Counted from the first letter of the stretch, positions 17,093 through 25,925 are shown. The stretch is DNA of 64,000 nt from Phocaeicola massiliensis B84634 = Timone 84634 = DSM 17679 = JCM 13223 (GCF_000382445.1 NZ_KB905472.1:355540-419539), one strand, 5' to 3'. The notes: generated from the letters alone by a model not told the origin. Made by a program: numbers and translations.

Positions 17093-20000
17093 TCACATGG
17101 TTATTTTAAAGCGGTTCGCCTCCCAGCGTTTCATGATTTCCAGCAGCGGCTCCAGCATCTTGCAGTACGCCGTGTTGGCGGCTATCTCGGCAAAGACTGC
17201 ACTGTCCGCCTCGCGTCCCTTCTTCAGCTCCTCCAGCAGGATGCCGAAGGATATCATCTTGTCCAGCATGTTGTTTCCGATACCCACCAGCTCGTTGCCG
17301 GTCTCTTCGGTAATGTTGCTTATGGCACCGCTTCTTCCAGCCTGAGAACTTGAAGAAGAAGGAGCAGACCAACCGAAATCTTTCATTATCCGTTCGCGTT
17401 CTTCCATCATGTCCTTCACTATGCGGTCATACGTTTCACGCAACGCATCCGCTTCCTTATCGTTCAGTTCCTTGTCACTTTCAGCCATATCCGCCCATGA
17501 AGCATACAAACTCTCTATGTCTTTTTTATATTTTCCCGCCACTAATGCGGAGAAGATGGCATTCTGCAAATATTTCTCGAAGTTCCTGGCAAAGTCCTCC
17601 GAAGTGGCGTCCAAGTCGGACAGGGTGGAAACAAAGCTGTCATAAAAACTGTCGAAATCCATTTTTGTAAGTGCCTCCTTGCGTGATTCCTGCACTTCCT
17701 GCCAGGCTTCTTCGCTCTCAATGATTTGATTCAGATATTCTTGCGTGTCCTGATGGAGTTCTCCCCAAAAGACGGAGGCTTCATCGCGCAGTTTCACCAG
17801 TTGTTCATAGGTCAGGTCGAACAGTCCCGTCATGCGTCCGTCCGAAATCTTGGTGAAATCGCTTCCCAGTGCCTTGCGTGCCTGCTCCCAAGCGGAAGAC
17901 GAAATGTTTTTCCGCTGTTTTGTCCCTTCGGATGCGGAGGAACCGATGCCAAATACTCCTTTGCTTGCACCTGAATTTAGATATGCCTTACCCATTTCGC
18001 GCGCATAGTCCTGTTGTTTCCTCAACAGTTCACGCGCCTTTTCGTAAGAGTTGTCCGCATTGGCGAAATCATCCGCCTCCATGGAAGCAACCAGTTCCTT
18101 TTGTTTGCTGATGACTTGGTCCAGCACATCCATGTAGCTTTCGTATTTTTCTTTTGCCTCTTCATACCGCTTGCGTGACTTCTCACCGCCAAAGTCGGCA
18201 CCAAACAAACTTCCGAACGTCTTGATCACACCGCCTGCCGAGCCTAACGCTCCCGCTATCATTCCGGCTATGTCACCGTTTTGCGCCGCGCTCACCACGT
18301 TGTTGATGCCTTCGCTCATGGCGCCGAACCCTTCCACCATGCCGCGGATATCTTCCCCCACTTCAACACCCAGCATGTCGAAAGTGGAAATGATGGAATT
18401 GGCGGCATCGGATATCCGGCTTATTTCGGACGATACGCCACTCATGGACTTGACCAGTCCCGACAAGGCTTCCTTGCGCTTTTTCTGTGCGGCGGTCAGC
18501 TTGTCTTCCGCTTCCTTTTGCGTGAGCAGGCGGCGGGTCACTTCTCCTGTCTCCTCGTCGTATTCTTCGATGATGAGCGAACCGAACTTCTGCACTTGGT
18601 TCAGCTCCGTCTGTGCCTTTTCCACTTCCGCCTGTGCGGTGCGGTAATCGGCCAGGTCCTTTTTCAGCTCCCGGAAAGGTTGTCGGCCTTTTATTTCAAA
18701 GTCGATATCCTTGAAGGCGTCCTGAAGGTTCTTTAAATCATCGGGCTTTAAATCCTTGGCGGAATTATTGATGAACTCCTTCAGCTTGTCGCGAAGAACA
18801 GCCAGTGCCTCCGTGCCCTGTGCGTCAAGGTCGCCGAAGATGCCGGCGAAGTCGATGCTGTTCTTGAACTCCTTCATGTTCAACTCGCGCAGGTCGGCCT
18901 CCAGTTCCTTTCCCAGCGATGCACGTTCACCTTCCGTCAGTCCTTCCTGCATCATCTTCAGGTTGTATTCGCGGGTAACCGCCAGACGTTTCTGTTGGTA
19001 GGTGCCGTATTCCTTGTTATAGTCTATCCATGACTGTATGTTCTTGTCCTGCCATTCCTTCTCGATGTCGTAATATTCCTTGATGTATTTCTCCGTAGCC
19101 AAGAGCCGGTTCAGCCGGGCGGTGTCCTTCACGCCCTGTTCCTCTTCGGGGGTGATCTTCACACCCTTCTTCTTCCGGGCCTCCTGCATCTTCTGCAGGG
19201 TCTCGCGTTCCGTCCGGTCTATGCCGGCTATTTCCTCGTCCAGTTCCCGGCGGGCGATGGCTTTCCGTTTCTTGTACCCCTCCGTCATGACGGCGATGCG
19301 TGCCGCCTCCAGTTTCTGCTGGGCGCGGATGCGTGCGTCCGCCAGTTCCTGCCGGTAGTCCAGGGCGGATTTGCCGGTATTCCGTTCCGGGTCCGGGTCT
19401 TCGGTCACCTTCTTCCGGATGCCGGCCTTTTTCAAGTCCTCGTCCGCCCGGCGGTTCAGCTCGCGGCTCTTGTCGTAATAGGAATTGTAGTTGGCCAGCC
19501 ATACCGCCGCTTCCTCTTTGTATCCCTGTATCCTCTTTTCCTTCTGCTTTTCGAAGTCTTCCATCATGGTGTCCGCATCGTATGTGCCTATACCGGCCAG
19601 GATGACATCGCCCAATGACATTTCGCGCTGCGCTTCTTCCGCGCCTCGGCTTTCCGCCTGCAGGTATTTCTTGTACGCATCCTTGGCCAGTTCGTCGGCG
19701 GCTCCTGCCTGCGCCCGTTTTTTCAGTGCCGCTATAAAAGCGTCCGTGTTGCCTATCAGCAGGTTCTCCGCTTCGCGGACGGAATCGACAGAGACGCCCA
19801 GTCTCTCGAACTCGCCTTTTGAGGCGCGGATGAACTTCTGTTGTTTGTCGGCGTCCGTGCCAAGCTCCTTCCATTTGTCCTTCAGCTTTTGATAGGCAAG
19901 CACCTGCCCGGCTACAGTGCCCGTGCTCTCACGGTACCCCTCATTCAACTTCTTCTGCGCCTCTGCCATGGACAGGGCTTCTTCCTTGGCGCCGAGCATC

Positions 20001-20617
20001 TTTTTGACCCACGCCGTTATCTCTTTCCCGTGGGCGATAAACAGGGTGATGCCTACAATGAGTGCCGTCTGTGGGGAGAGCAACGCTTTGCCCAGCTGCT
20101 TCCATACCGGCACCGCCTTCTGTCCGGAGGCGCGGAGCAGCTCGTTCTCCTTGCGGACATTGGCGATAGCCTCTGTCAGCATGGGCAGGTTGTTGCTGAT
20201 GGCCAGGATGAACATCTGCGGACTCAGTGCCAGCGATGGCAGCTCGTGTGCCACCTGCGTGAACTGCAATTTCAGGTTGGCAGCGGTTCTGCCTGCCTTG
20301 TCCATGCCGGCGGTCGCCTTATCGTCCACCACCAGTGTCTCGTGTCCTGCCTTCTTCTGCTTCTCCAGTTCCGCCAGTTCCTCCTTCAGTCCCTTCACCA
20401 TGCCTGTCATGGCCTGTATGTCCGCCATTTGTTTCGGGGACACCACGCCCTGTTCCGCGGCCAGCTTCGCCTTTGCCTGCATCTCCGCCAGTTCCTTCTC
20501 CAGCAGCGCGATGACCGACAGGGTGTTCTGTTTCACCCCGTCGATGTTCTTCGCCACCGAGCGGAGTCCCGCACGGGTCAGGTCTTTCATGAATATTTCC
20601 AGTTTGATAGGTTCCAT
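17093..20617 (-). CDS. Tail tape measure protein
   Basis: The 1174-residue protein is dominated by long charged coiled coils (for example about 40-110, 440-560, 690-780). It has a hydrophobic segment (SPQTALIVGITLFIAHG, about 185) and further Gly/Ala-rich segments near 810-860. Tape measures set tail length and help genome entry. Length, composition and position between the two tail chaperone-type genes and the distal tail gene support the call. Its length predicts a siphophage tail of the order of 170 nm, using the usual ratio of about 1.5 angstrom per residue. Confidence 0.85.
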   Translation of the reverse strand: MEPIKLEIFMKDLTRAGLRSVAKNIDGVKQNTLSVIALLEKELAEMQAKAKLAAEQGVVSPKQMADIQAMTGMVKGLKEELAELEKQKKAGHETLVVDDKATAGMDKAGRTAANLKLQFTQVAHELPSLALSPQMFILAISNNLPMLTEAIANVRKENELLRASGQKAVPVWKQLGKALLSPQTALIVGITLFIAHGKEITAWVKKMLGAKEEALSMAEAQKKLNEGYRESTGTVAGQVLAYQKLKDKWKELGTDADKQQKFIRASKGEFERLGVSVDSVREAENLLIGNTDAFIAALKKRAQAGAADELAKDAYKKYLQAESRGAEEAQREMSLGDVILAGIGTYDADTMMEDFEKQKEKRIQGYKEEAAVWLANYNSYYDKSRELNRRADEDLKKAGIRKKVTEDPDPERNTGKSALDYRQELADARIRAQQKLEAARIAVMTEGYKKRKAIARRELDEEIAGIDRTERETLQKMQEARKKKGVKITPEEEQGVKDTARLNRLLATEKYIKEYYDIEKEWQDKNIQSWIDYNKEYGTYQQKRLAVTREYNLKMMQEGLTEGERASLGKELEADLRELNMKEFKNSIDFAGIFGDLDAQGTEALAVLRDKLKEFINNSAKDLKPDDLKNLQDAFKDIDFEIKGRQPFRELKKDLADYRTAQAEVEKAQTELNQVQKFGSLIIEEYDEETGEVTRRLLTQKEAEDKLTAAQKKRKEALSGLVKSMSGVSSEISRISDAANSIISTFDMLGVEVGEDIRGMVEGFGAMSEGINNVVSAAQNGDIAGMIAGALGSAGGVIKTFGSLFGADFGGEKSRKRYEEAKEKYESYMDVLDQVISKQKELVASMEADDFANADNSYEKARELLRKQQDYAREMGKAYLNSGASKGVFGIGSSASEGTKQRKNISSSAWEQARKALGSDFTKISDGRMTGLFDLTYEQLVKLRDEASVFWGELHQDTQEYLNQIIESEEAWQEVQESRKEALTKMDFDSFYDSFVSTLSDLDATSEDFARNFEKYLQNAIFSALVAGKYKKDIESLYASWADMAESDKELNDKEADALRETYDRIVKDMMEERERIMKDFGWSAPSSSSSQAGRSGAISNITEETGNELVGIGNNMLDKMISFGILLEELKKGREADSAVFAEIAANTAYCKMLEPLLEIMKRWEANRFKITM

Positions 20618-20623
20618 ATACTT

Positions 20624-20926
20624 CTACTTGGCTGCGTAATGAGTGAAAAAATCCAGCGGACTGACTCCTTTTCCGGGAGCGGACTCCGGCGGACGGTTGG
20701 TTTGGCGGAGCTTGTCCATCTCCTCGAAGTGGCGCACGATCTCGTCGGGCGTCATCTTCTTCTTCTCTACATAGCGGGGTATGTCCATCTGTATCATCAT
20801 CAGCGTGATGTAGTCCAATTTCAGGATGTAGTCCACGCTCCATCCCGTGGCGCGTGCCACTTCCCCGATGATTCCGAACAGGCTATGAGGCGGTTCGTAA
20901 TGCCCTGACTCCTGTTTCCTTTTCAT
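20624..20926 (-). CDS. Probable tail assembly chaperone, second component
   Basis: The 100-residue protein begins MKRKQESGHYEPPHSLFGII and ends 6 bp before the tape measure start. Its ATG overlaps the stop of the upstream gene (ATGA), implying coupled translation. An upstream reading extension in the same frame is Gly/Ala-biased and is a shadow of the neighbouring gene. The GWSVDYILKLDY segment resembles short tail chaperone partners. In many phages the two chaperone genes are joined by a frameshift. Here they look like separate overlapping genes. Confidence 0.65.
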   Translation of the reverse strand: MKRKQESGHYEPPHSLFGIIGEVARATGWSVDYILKLDYITLMMIQMDIPRYVEKKKMTPDEIVRHFEEMDKLRQTNRPPESAPGKGVSPLDFFTHYAAK

Positions 20927-21375
20927 TGGCCCATCGTCAGCGGCGCCATCTGGTTGACGGCCTCCGCCGATGCGGTAATGTTGCCGAAAGCCCCCAGCGT
21001 GAGCGGGGAGAGTATCCGCATCCATGCCTCCTGCAGGGCCACCGGGTGCATGTACCGCCTGAGCAGCCATGCCACGATGCGGTTCTTCACCCCCGGGGGC
21101 GGCCAGCGGCGGGCGATGCCGAATGCCACCATGCGGCTCACCTCCCTGCCGTGTATCACCATGAAGCGGGCTTTCTGCTCGAACGTGTAGCCGTTCAGCT
21201 CCTCGGCGGTGACACCCATCTTCAGATACATGCGCGAGATGCGCAGCAGGTCTTCCGTGCTGGGTATCCTCATCGTGATGCGGACGGTGCCCAGCAGGGT
21301 CTGCAACGGCAGGCTGATGCCTCCTCCCAGCAGGGCGGTGGCACCCAGCAGTTCAGTTTCCTTGGGACTCATCAT
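20923..21375 (-). CDS. Probable tail assembly chaperone, first component
   Basis: The 150-residue protein begins MMSPKETELLGATALLGGG. It is helical, with a basic middle (RRWPPPGVKNRIVAWLLRRY). It lies 7 bp after the tail tube gene and overlaps the next gene by 4 nt. Position two genes before the tape measure is that of lambda gpG-like chaperones. No recognisable sequence motif proves the role. Confidence 0.6.
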   Translation of the reverse strand: MMSPKETELLGATALLGGGISLPLQTLLGTVRITMRIPSTEDLLRISRMYLKMGVTAEELNGYTFEQKARFMVIHGREVSRMVAFGIARRWPPPGVKNRIVAWLLRRYMHPVALQEAWMRILSPLTLGAFGNITASAEAVNQMAPLTMGQ

Positions 21376-21382
21376 GCCTCAA

Positions 21383-21892
21383 TCATGCTTCCGCCCCCGC
21401 GTCCGGAGCGGCATCGGCGGGTGGAACAATCTTGTACCGTTCGCCACCGGTGGCGGGCTTCATCATGTCCACACGGAATCCGAATGCCAGCACGTTGCTC
21501 ATGTTCAGTCCGTTCTGCAGTCCGTTCTTGGACACGCGGGCGTTGGGAATAGTGAACGTGTGTCCCGAATGCGTCTTGATATCCATGGGTCCTGTGCCCA
21601 TCATGACAGCGGGCGGTGTCCACGAGTCATCCGCCGCGCCTTTGGTGCCGCCGATGACGTCAACGAGGTTCTCGGCCTTCAGCTGTATCAGGTTGAAGGT
21701 AAAGGCGTCGCTGCCGGGATTGGTCATGATACTGTCCACCGGGCCGTCCTGCACCTGTGCCGCATGCACGTCCATGAAGGAGGGCGCGTTGCCAGCAGGC
21801 TGCATGCCCTGTTCGTCTATGTAGCCTATCACTTTTTCTTTGAATTTCACCTCGGCCACGCCGTAGATGATTCCGTTGCTTTTGTCTGCCAT
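21383..21892 (-). CDS. Major tail tube-like protein
   Basis: The 169-residue protein begins MADKSNGIIYGVAEVKFKEK. The start at 21892 is preferred because the upstream in-frame extension overlaps the spanin gene and is out of character. Beta-strand-rich sequence, an abundant-type composition and location upstream of the tail chaperones fit a siphophage tail tube subunit. No sheath gene accompanies it. Assignment is by position and predicted fold. Confidence 0.65.
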   Translation of the reverse strand: MADKSNGIIYGVAEVKFKEKVIGYIDEQGMQPAGNAPSFMDVHAAQVQDGPVDSIMTNPGSDAFTFNLIQLKAENLVDVIGGTKGAADDSWTPPAVMMGTGPMDIKTHSGHTFTIPNARVSKNGLQNGLNMSNVLAFGFRVDMMKPATGGERYKIVPPADAAPDAGAEA

Positions 21893-21909
21893 ATTCTTTG
21901 AGTTTAAAA

Positions 21910-22467
21910 TTAGAAATAGAGTTTTAAACGCCGCTTGAGGACTGTCAGAACAAGTCCCAAACAGCACACGCCCACCGCTATCCGTCCGGTGTGTATCCAG
22001 AACCATTGCCAGCCTGTAGGCTCATGCACGACCACTTCCGGAGGCTTGATATCCTGTTCCTGCAACTCGTTGCGGATGCGGATGATTTCCTCTTCCAGCT
22101 GCCGGCAGCGGCGCTGTATGCTGTCGCAGGCCGATTCCACCACGAGGTTGTTGTCTTCGTCACGCCCCACCTGCACCGAGGCCTGTCCGCTGCGTGCCGT
22201 GTAGCGTGCCCCTTCCGGGAGGCGGAGCACACTGTCCATCGGCACTTTCAGACTGACCCGGCTTTCGGGAATTGCCTCTTGCCACGTGAGTGTTCTTCTT
22301 ACGCTTTGCAGGCTGTCGCACCGGACGGATGTCCGTTCCGTGGTCAGGTTCTTCTGCCCCCTGCAGCTCGCCGCGCATAGGGCAGTCGCGATAATGAGGG
22401 CAGGCAACAGCCTTCTGAATGGTGCGGTTAAGGTCGCGCACCGCCTTGTATAACTTGATGTTCTCAT
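21910..22467 (-). CDS. Candidate unimolecular spanin (lipoprotein signal plus C-terminal membrane helix)
   Basis: Starting at the ATG that opens MRTSSYTRR, the 185-residue product has a basic N-terminus, a hydrophobic segment and a lipobox-like LCAASC (Cys about 33). A Thr/Ser-rich middle and a charged helical segment (QLEEEIIRIRNELQEQ) follow, with one C-terminal transmembrane helix (HTGRIAVGVCCLGLVLTVL) and a basic tail. An outer-membrane lipid anchor plus an inner-membrane helix in one chain is the architecture of T1 gp11-type u-spanins, which fuse the two membranes in lysis. Its first 308 nt overlap the upstream small membrane protein gene in another frame, much as Rz1 overlaps Rz. It lies in the lysis cluster behind the endolysin. 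Confidence 0.6.
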   Translation of the reverse strand: MRTSSYTRRCATLTAPFRRLLPALIIATALCAASCRGQKNLTTERTSVRCDSLQSVRRTLTWQEAIPESRVSLKVPMDSVLRLPEGARYTARSGQASVQVGRDEDNNLVVESACDSIQRRCRQLEEEIIRIRNELQEQDIKPPEVVVHEPTGWQWFWIHTGRIAVGVCCLGLVLTVLKRRLKLYF

Positions 22468-22645
22468 TCTGTAAGTCCAGTAAGGTGTCCGAAAGGTTGT
22501 CGTACATCTGTTTGTAGGCATCGTTGCGCTCTTTGGATGCCGCCGCCTTCCGGTTGTCCTTGGTTTTTATCCACACCAGCAGAGCGGTTACGCATCCGGG
22601 CGTGAACAGGAAATTCAGGACTTGTAAAATTCCGTCTGCTGTCAT
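22160..22645 (-). CDS. Small membrane protein of the lysis cluster
   Basis: The 161-residue ORF has an N-terminal hydrophobic helix (ILQVLNFLFTPGCVTALLVW), a coiled-coil region (residues 30-85) and CPHYRDCPMR. The last 75 residues are basic and low in hydrophobics, where the overlapping spanin frame is read. It lies 21 bp after the endolysin gene. Single-helix topology with a cytosolic or periplasmic coil could be a holin, a pinholin or a spanin partner. The sequence does not decide between them. The C-terminal part may be poorly constrained. Confidence 0.6.
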   Translation of the reverse strand: MTADGILQVLNFLFTPGCVTALLVWIKTKDNRKAAASKERNDAYKQMYDNLSDTLLDLQNENIKLYKAVRDLNRTIQKAVACPHYRDCPMRGELQGAEEPDHGTDIRPVRQPAKRKKNTHVARGNSRKPGQSESADGQCAPPPGRGTLHGTQRTGLGAGGA

Positions 22646-22666
22646 GGTCTGTTCTTTTTTTCTTGT

Positions 22667-23068
22667 TTACAATAGGTCCCAGCCCGCTTCCACTTCTTTC
22701 CTGTCGGCGGGCACTCCGTTTTCTACCTTGCTGATGGCTGCCGCCATGGCGGTCAGGGTGGCCTTGTCGTCCACGTCGGGGACATAGACCGAAGGCACCT
22801 GCATGTCGCGGCACACGCTGCGTATGTAGGCTCCGGTGTTGTTCTCGCACTCGGGCGCCCAGCGGGTGATGAAGTCCGCCACCGTGTGGCACTTGTGCTT
22901 GCGGCGGTAGTTCTGGAGGGTGCGCATCAGAGCACGGTAGCCCCATCTCATTTCGGTGAACTGGAAAAATTCCTTGTCCGCCTGCACCGGGCGCAGCCCC
23001 TGCCACTTGTCTTTCGACAGGCGCAGGTTGCCCGGGTTACAGTTTCTCAGTCCTCTGCTCTGTGCCAT
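22667..23068 (-). CDS. Endolysin / lysozyme-like (structural protein P5-type) enzyme
   Basis: From the ATG at 23068 the 133-residue protein reads MAQSRGLRNCNPGNLRLSKD. RG-x-RN-x-NPGN-x-R is the family signature of small phage P5-type muramidases. It is followed by the conserved F-x-x-MRWGYRAL helix and the NNTGAYIRSVC segment. It should cut peptidoglycan. It has no signal peptide, so it needs a holin-type partner, plausibly the next gene. The capsid stop lies 4 bp upstream. A longer in-frame start at 23143 would overlap the capsid gene and is less likely. Confidence 0.82.
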   Translation of the reverse strand: MAQSRGLRNCNPGNLRLSKDKWQGLRPVQADKEFFQFTEMRWGYRALMRTLQNYRRKHKCHTVADFITRWAPECENNTGAYIRSVCRDMQVPSVYVPDVDDKATLTAMAAAISKVENGVPADRKEVEAGWDLL

Positions 23069-23072
23069 GGCG

Positions 23073-24032
23073 TCATCCCTCTCCGGCTGTCGCCTTCTTG
23101 AACACAGGTACCGCGCGCTTGTCCAGTACCACAAATTCCTCACCGAAAGCGATGTTGGTATCCGCCTTCATCAGCATTTTGAAAAAATAGAGTTCGGAGG
23201 CGGGTGCCAGCTTGTCTATCTGGATCACGTCTTCGTCGTCGCTCAGGTTCACGGCGGCAAACAGGTTGGACGAGGATGCGTTCGGCGAACAGAGGGTGGC
23301 CACAATCAGGTCATCGGGCCATGCGGCGAGCGTCTCGATGGGGATACCCTTGTAGCGCATGGCGTTCACATCCGTCTCGCTGGTGTTCTTCGCCTCACGT
23401 GCGGTCAGCTCGTCATCATACTTGTCAAAGTCATTGATGGACATGATGATGCGCAATGCGGGGTTGTTGCGGATGGCGACAGGGATGGCCTTGCGCAACG
23501 CTTTCAGCCTGCCCAGCATGGTGGTCTCGGCGCTTTCCGCGATAATGATGTCCGTATCCTTGGCCGCCTGCGTCAGAATACCGTTCATCAGCTTCGTGGC
23601 GTCATCGCCATATTCACCGTTCACGTACAGGTCGCCCAGCTCGAAAGTCACCTGTTTGGACAGTTCCTCCAGCAGCTTGTTCTGCACTTCGGCCGGCAGT
23701 TCGCGGAACACCATCTGCCCTTTGGGTTGGAACGGACGCCATACCGCTTCGAAAGCGATGGGGTCGAACACGGTGAAAGCCATCATGTCGTGCGGTTCCA
23801 GTTGTTTCTCGCTGTAGTCAAAATCCCCTTTGCTGTTGGCCAGCTGCGGGTTCTTGTTGCGCTTCTGCAGCATCTTTCCCGATTTGATGCGCGGGATGGA
23901 TACAGCCTTGTTGATGTTGGGGATGACGCAGAGCAGTCCCTTCTCCACGATCTCGTTGCCGGTAGCGGCCAGCGTGAGGAGGGTTTCCAGCACCTCGCCG
24001 CTATAATTGGTGTTTTTTACATTCAGAGCCAT
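23073..24032 (-). CDS. Major capsid protein
   Basis: The 319-residue protein begins MALNVKNTNYSGEVLETLLT and has the length and composition of HK97-type capsid proteins of Bacteroides phages. There is an N-terminal helix region, then IPRIKSGKMLQ, a long-helix region rich in charged residues (ELPAEVQNKLLEELSKQV) and beta segments. It lies downstream of the protease/scaffold gene and upstream of the lysis genes. No cleavage site is obvious. A purine-rich leader precedes the ATG. The call rests on gene order plus family resemblance. Confidence 0.85.
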   Translation of the reverse strand: MALNVKNTNYSGEVLETLLTLAATGNEIVEKGLLCVIPNINKAVSIPRIKSGKMLQKRNKNPQLANSKGDFDYSEKQLEPHDMMAFTVFDPIAFEAVWRPFQPKGQMVFRELPAEVQNKLLEELSKQVTFELGDLYVNGEYGDDATKLMNGILTQAAKDTDIIIAESAETTMLGRLKALRKAIPVAIRNNPALRIIMSINDFDKYDDELTAREAKNTSETDVNAMRYKGIPIETLAAWPDDLIVATLCSPNASSSNLFAAVNLSDDEDVIQIDKLAPASELYFFKMLMKADTNIAFGEEFVVLDKRAVPVFKKATAGEG

Positions 24033-24076
24033 TTCTTCTCGGATTAAAAATTATAAGTTGAAAATTAAAACTAGCG

Positions 24077-24178
24077 TCACATTTTGATGCTTTGGCGCGG
24101 GCGGATATAAGCGCCCGTATTCTTGCCGGAGGACACCGTACTGCCGATGCGCACTCCTTTCGGGGGTTGTGTCTTCAT
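24077..24178 (-). CDS. 33-residue ORF between protease/scaffold and capsid genes
   Basis: The ORF begins MKTQPPKGVRIGSTVSSGKN and ends IKM. Its ATG lies 2 nt after the protease stop (TGACCATG), as expected for coupled translation, and codon usage resembles the neighbours. It is basic and Gly/Pro-rich with no hydrophobic segment. It could be a small head accessory or a non-functional remnant. No family is recognised. Confidence 0.45.
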   Translation of the reverse strand: MKTQPPKGVRIGSTVSSGKNTGAYIRPRQSIKM

Positions 24179-24180
24179 GG

Positions 24181-25239
24181 TCAGCGGTGTTGGTAGCGGT
24201 TTCGTATCTCCGCCTGTTTTCGTTCCCACGTCGAGTCGGCTTCCGGCTTCGGGTTGCCCAGTTCGTTTTTCAGCAGGCGTTTCTGTCTCAAAGCCTTCAG
24301 TGCCGTCATTCCGTTCTTGAAGTCCGCTTTCAGCAGGTTCTTGTACGTATCCTTTTGCCCGGCGTCGATGCGTCCGTCCGCCACGGCTTCTTCCACGGCG
24401 GTGTCGATGCGTTCCGCCTCCGCCTGTTCCATCTGCGCCTTCAGTGTGCCGTTCTCTTCTTTCAGTGTACTGTTCTCTGTCTCCAGCAGGTCTGCCTGGT
24501 CGGCACGTGCCGCCGTTTCGCCCAGCATGGCCAGGGCCGCCGTTTCGTCCGCACAGTTGGCGAAGCGTGGAATCTTCTTAAAATCTTCTAATTTCATGTC
24601 ATTATCTGATTGTGGCTGTTGCCGGAAAGACTCCAGCCGGTTAGTAAATATGCGGTAAATGTCATCGGTGGTGCTGCCGTCCGGTACGGACTCCTCTACG
24701 TCGTAGATGGCGTCCACCAGCCCCATGGCCAGCGCTTCATCGGCTTTCAGCCAATGATCCTTGCCGTCAAAGTATTCGGCCTTCACCTCGTCCGGGGTCT
24801 TTCCGCAACGGTGGGAGATGATTTCCCCGATGGTGTTCTCCAGGCTCTCCAACTCGCGTATCATATCCCTCAGGTCATCCTTGTTGCCGTAGCATCCGCC
24901 GCTCACGTTGTGCAGCATGATGCGTGCGTAGCGGCTCATCTCCACCCTCCGTTCGCACAGGGCGATGACCCCCGCTATGCTGGCGGCGATGCCGTCTATG
25001 TAGATGGTCACGTTGCTCCGGCACCGGCGGATGGCGTTGAAAATGGCGATGCCGGGATACACGTCGCCGCCCACCGAGTTGATGCGGATGTTCAGGTTGC
25101 GGTAGCTTCCGTCCAGGTATAGCAGTTCGTTCACTACGTCGCGGCTAGAGATTTTCCCCTCGCCGCCCTCGTCGTTCACCTCGCCGTAAAGCAGCAGGCA
25201 GGCGGTGTCTTCGTTCAATATGGATTTGAATACTGTCAT
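24181..25239 (-). CDS. ClpP-type (S14) prohead protease fused to scaffold domain
   Basis: The start at 25239 (MTVFKSILNEDTACLLLYGE) gives 352 residues. A longer reading to 25335 has cysteine-rich, non-family sequence. Residues 1-190 are a ClpP fold: INSVGGDVYPG, the nucleophile Ser87 in GIAASIAG, and His110 in IMLHNVSGG. From about residue 215 a helical, Glu/Ala-rich region with heptads (ADLLETENSTLKEENGTLK) looks like a capsid scaffold. An internal in-frame ATG at 24597 (MKLEDFKKIPRF) could yield the scaffold alone, as Mu Z is made from within gene I. It diverges from the terminase genes. The protease would mature the capsid encoded downstream. Confidence 0.88.
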   Translation of the reverse strand: MTVFKSILNEDTACLLLYGEVNDEGGEGKISSRDVVNELLYLDGSYRNLNIRINSVGGDVYPGIAIFNAIRRCRSNVTIYIDGIAASIAGVIALCERRVEMSRYARIMLHNVSGGCYGNKDDLRDMIRELESLENTIGEIISHRCGKTPDEVKAEYFDGKDHWLKADEALAMGLVDAIYDVEESVPDGSTTDDIYRIFTNRLESFRQQPQSDNDMKLEDFKKIPRFANCADETAALAMLGETAARADQADLLETENSTLKEENGTLKAQMEQAEAERIDTAVEEAVADGRIDAGQKDTYKNLLKADFKNGMTALKALRQKRLLKNELGNPKPEADSTWERKQAEIRNRYQHR

Positions 25240-25396
25240 GGGTCTGTCGTTCTTTTCCGGCGAAATTAGGGTGTCCGCCCCGGCCGCGCAAAAAAGTGTG
25301 TAACCCTTCCACGCAAGCGCGCAACGGATGTGCACAACCTTGCAAGCCTTTCACGTTTTTTTCCGTACCCCGCCGATTCTATGAAACTTTGCGCCG

Positions 25397-25466
25397 ACCG
25401 TAGGGGCGGGGGGGCCCGTCCGGCAACATACACCGTAGGGGCGGACACATGGGTCCACCCGACAAC
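25397..25466. repeat. Two tandem copies of a dispersed GC-rich palindromic element
   Basis: Two units about 35 bp apart start ACCGTAGGGGCGG and end GTCC-x-CCCGxCAACATA. They fill the intergenic space between the divergent late operons. The second unit is a near-palindrome around GGACACATGGGTCC. Related copies are at 29178, 32759, 36799, 37716, 60396 and 60478. In this position the units could influence the divergent late promoters. Confidence 0.75.
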
Positions 25467-25481
25467 ATAAAGCAGAGAATT

Positions 25482-25925
25482 ATGGCAGATTTGACATCAC
25501 AGCAGAAAAAGGAATGGGCGGGCATGCTCTACATCAAGGACAGCCTCACCCAGCAGGAGATAGCCGAGAAAGTGGGAGTCTCCCGCCAGACCGTCGCCCG
25601 GTGGGCGAAAGAGGAGAAATGGGAGGAACACAAGGTAGGCGTGACCCTGACCCGCGAACAGCAGATAGCCAACCTGCACCGGCAGGTGGCGGAAATAAAC
25701 AAGGTGATCGCCTCGAGGGAGGACGGACAGCGTTACGCCAATGCCGCCGAGGCGGACACCATCAACAAGCTGTCCGCCGCCATCAAGAAACTGGAAACGG
25801 ACGTAGGTGTCTCGGATATCATCAGCGTGGGCATGAAGTTCGTCAACTGGCTGCGTCCGTATGACCTGGACCGCAGCAAGGAGTATCTGAAATTGTGGGA
25901 CGCATTCATCAAGGACAGCCTATGA
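25482..25925 (+). CDS. Terminase small subunit (HTH)
   Basis: From the ATG at 25482 (MADLTSQQKKEWAGMLYIKD) the 147-residue protein has an N-terminal helix-turn-helix (TQQEIAEKVGVSRQTVARWA) followed by a long coiled coil (about 60-115). It should recognise the packaging start site and assist the large subunit. The next gene overlaps by 4 nt (ATGA). A further 11 residues upstream in the ORF lie over the palindromic repeat and are unlikely to be translated. Confidence 0.85.
   Translation: MADLTSQQKKEWAGMLYIKDSLTQQEIAEKVGVSRQTVARWAKEEKWEEHKVGVTLTREQQIANLHRQVAEINKVIASREDGQRYANAAEADTINKLSAAIKKLETDVGVSDIISVGMKFVNWLRPYDLDRSKEYLKLWDAFIKDSL

Noticed and set aside
20900..20990. Possible -1 frameshift joining the two tail chaperone genes
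   Set aside because: The junction is a clean ATGA overlap, and no X-XXY-YYZ heptamer is in frame near the end of the first gene. The nearest run (GGGGGCT) does not fit.
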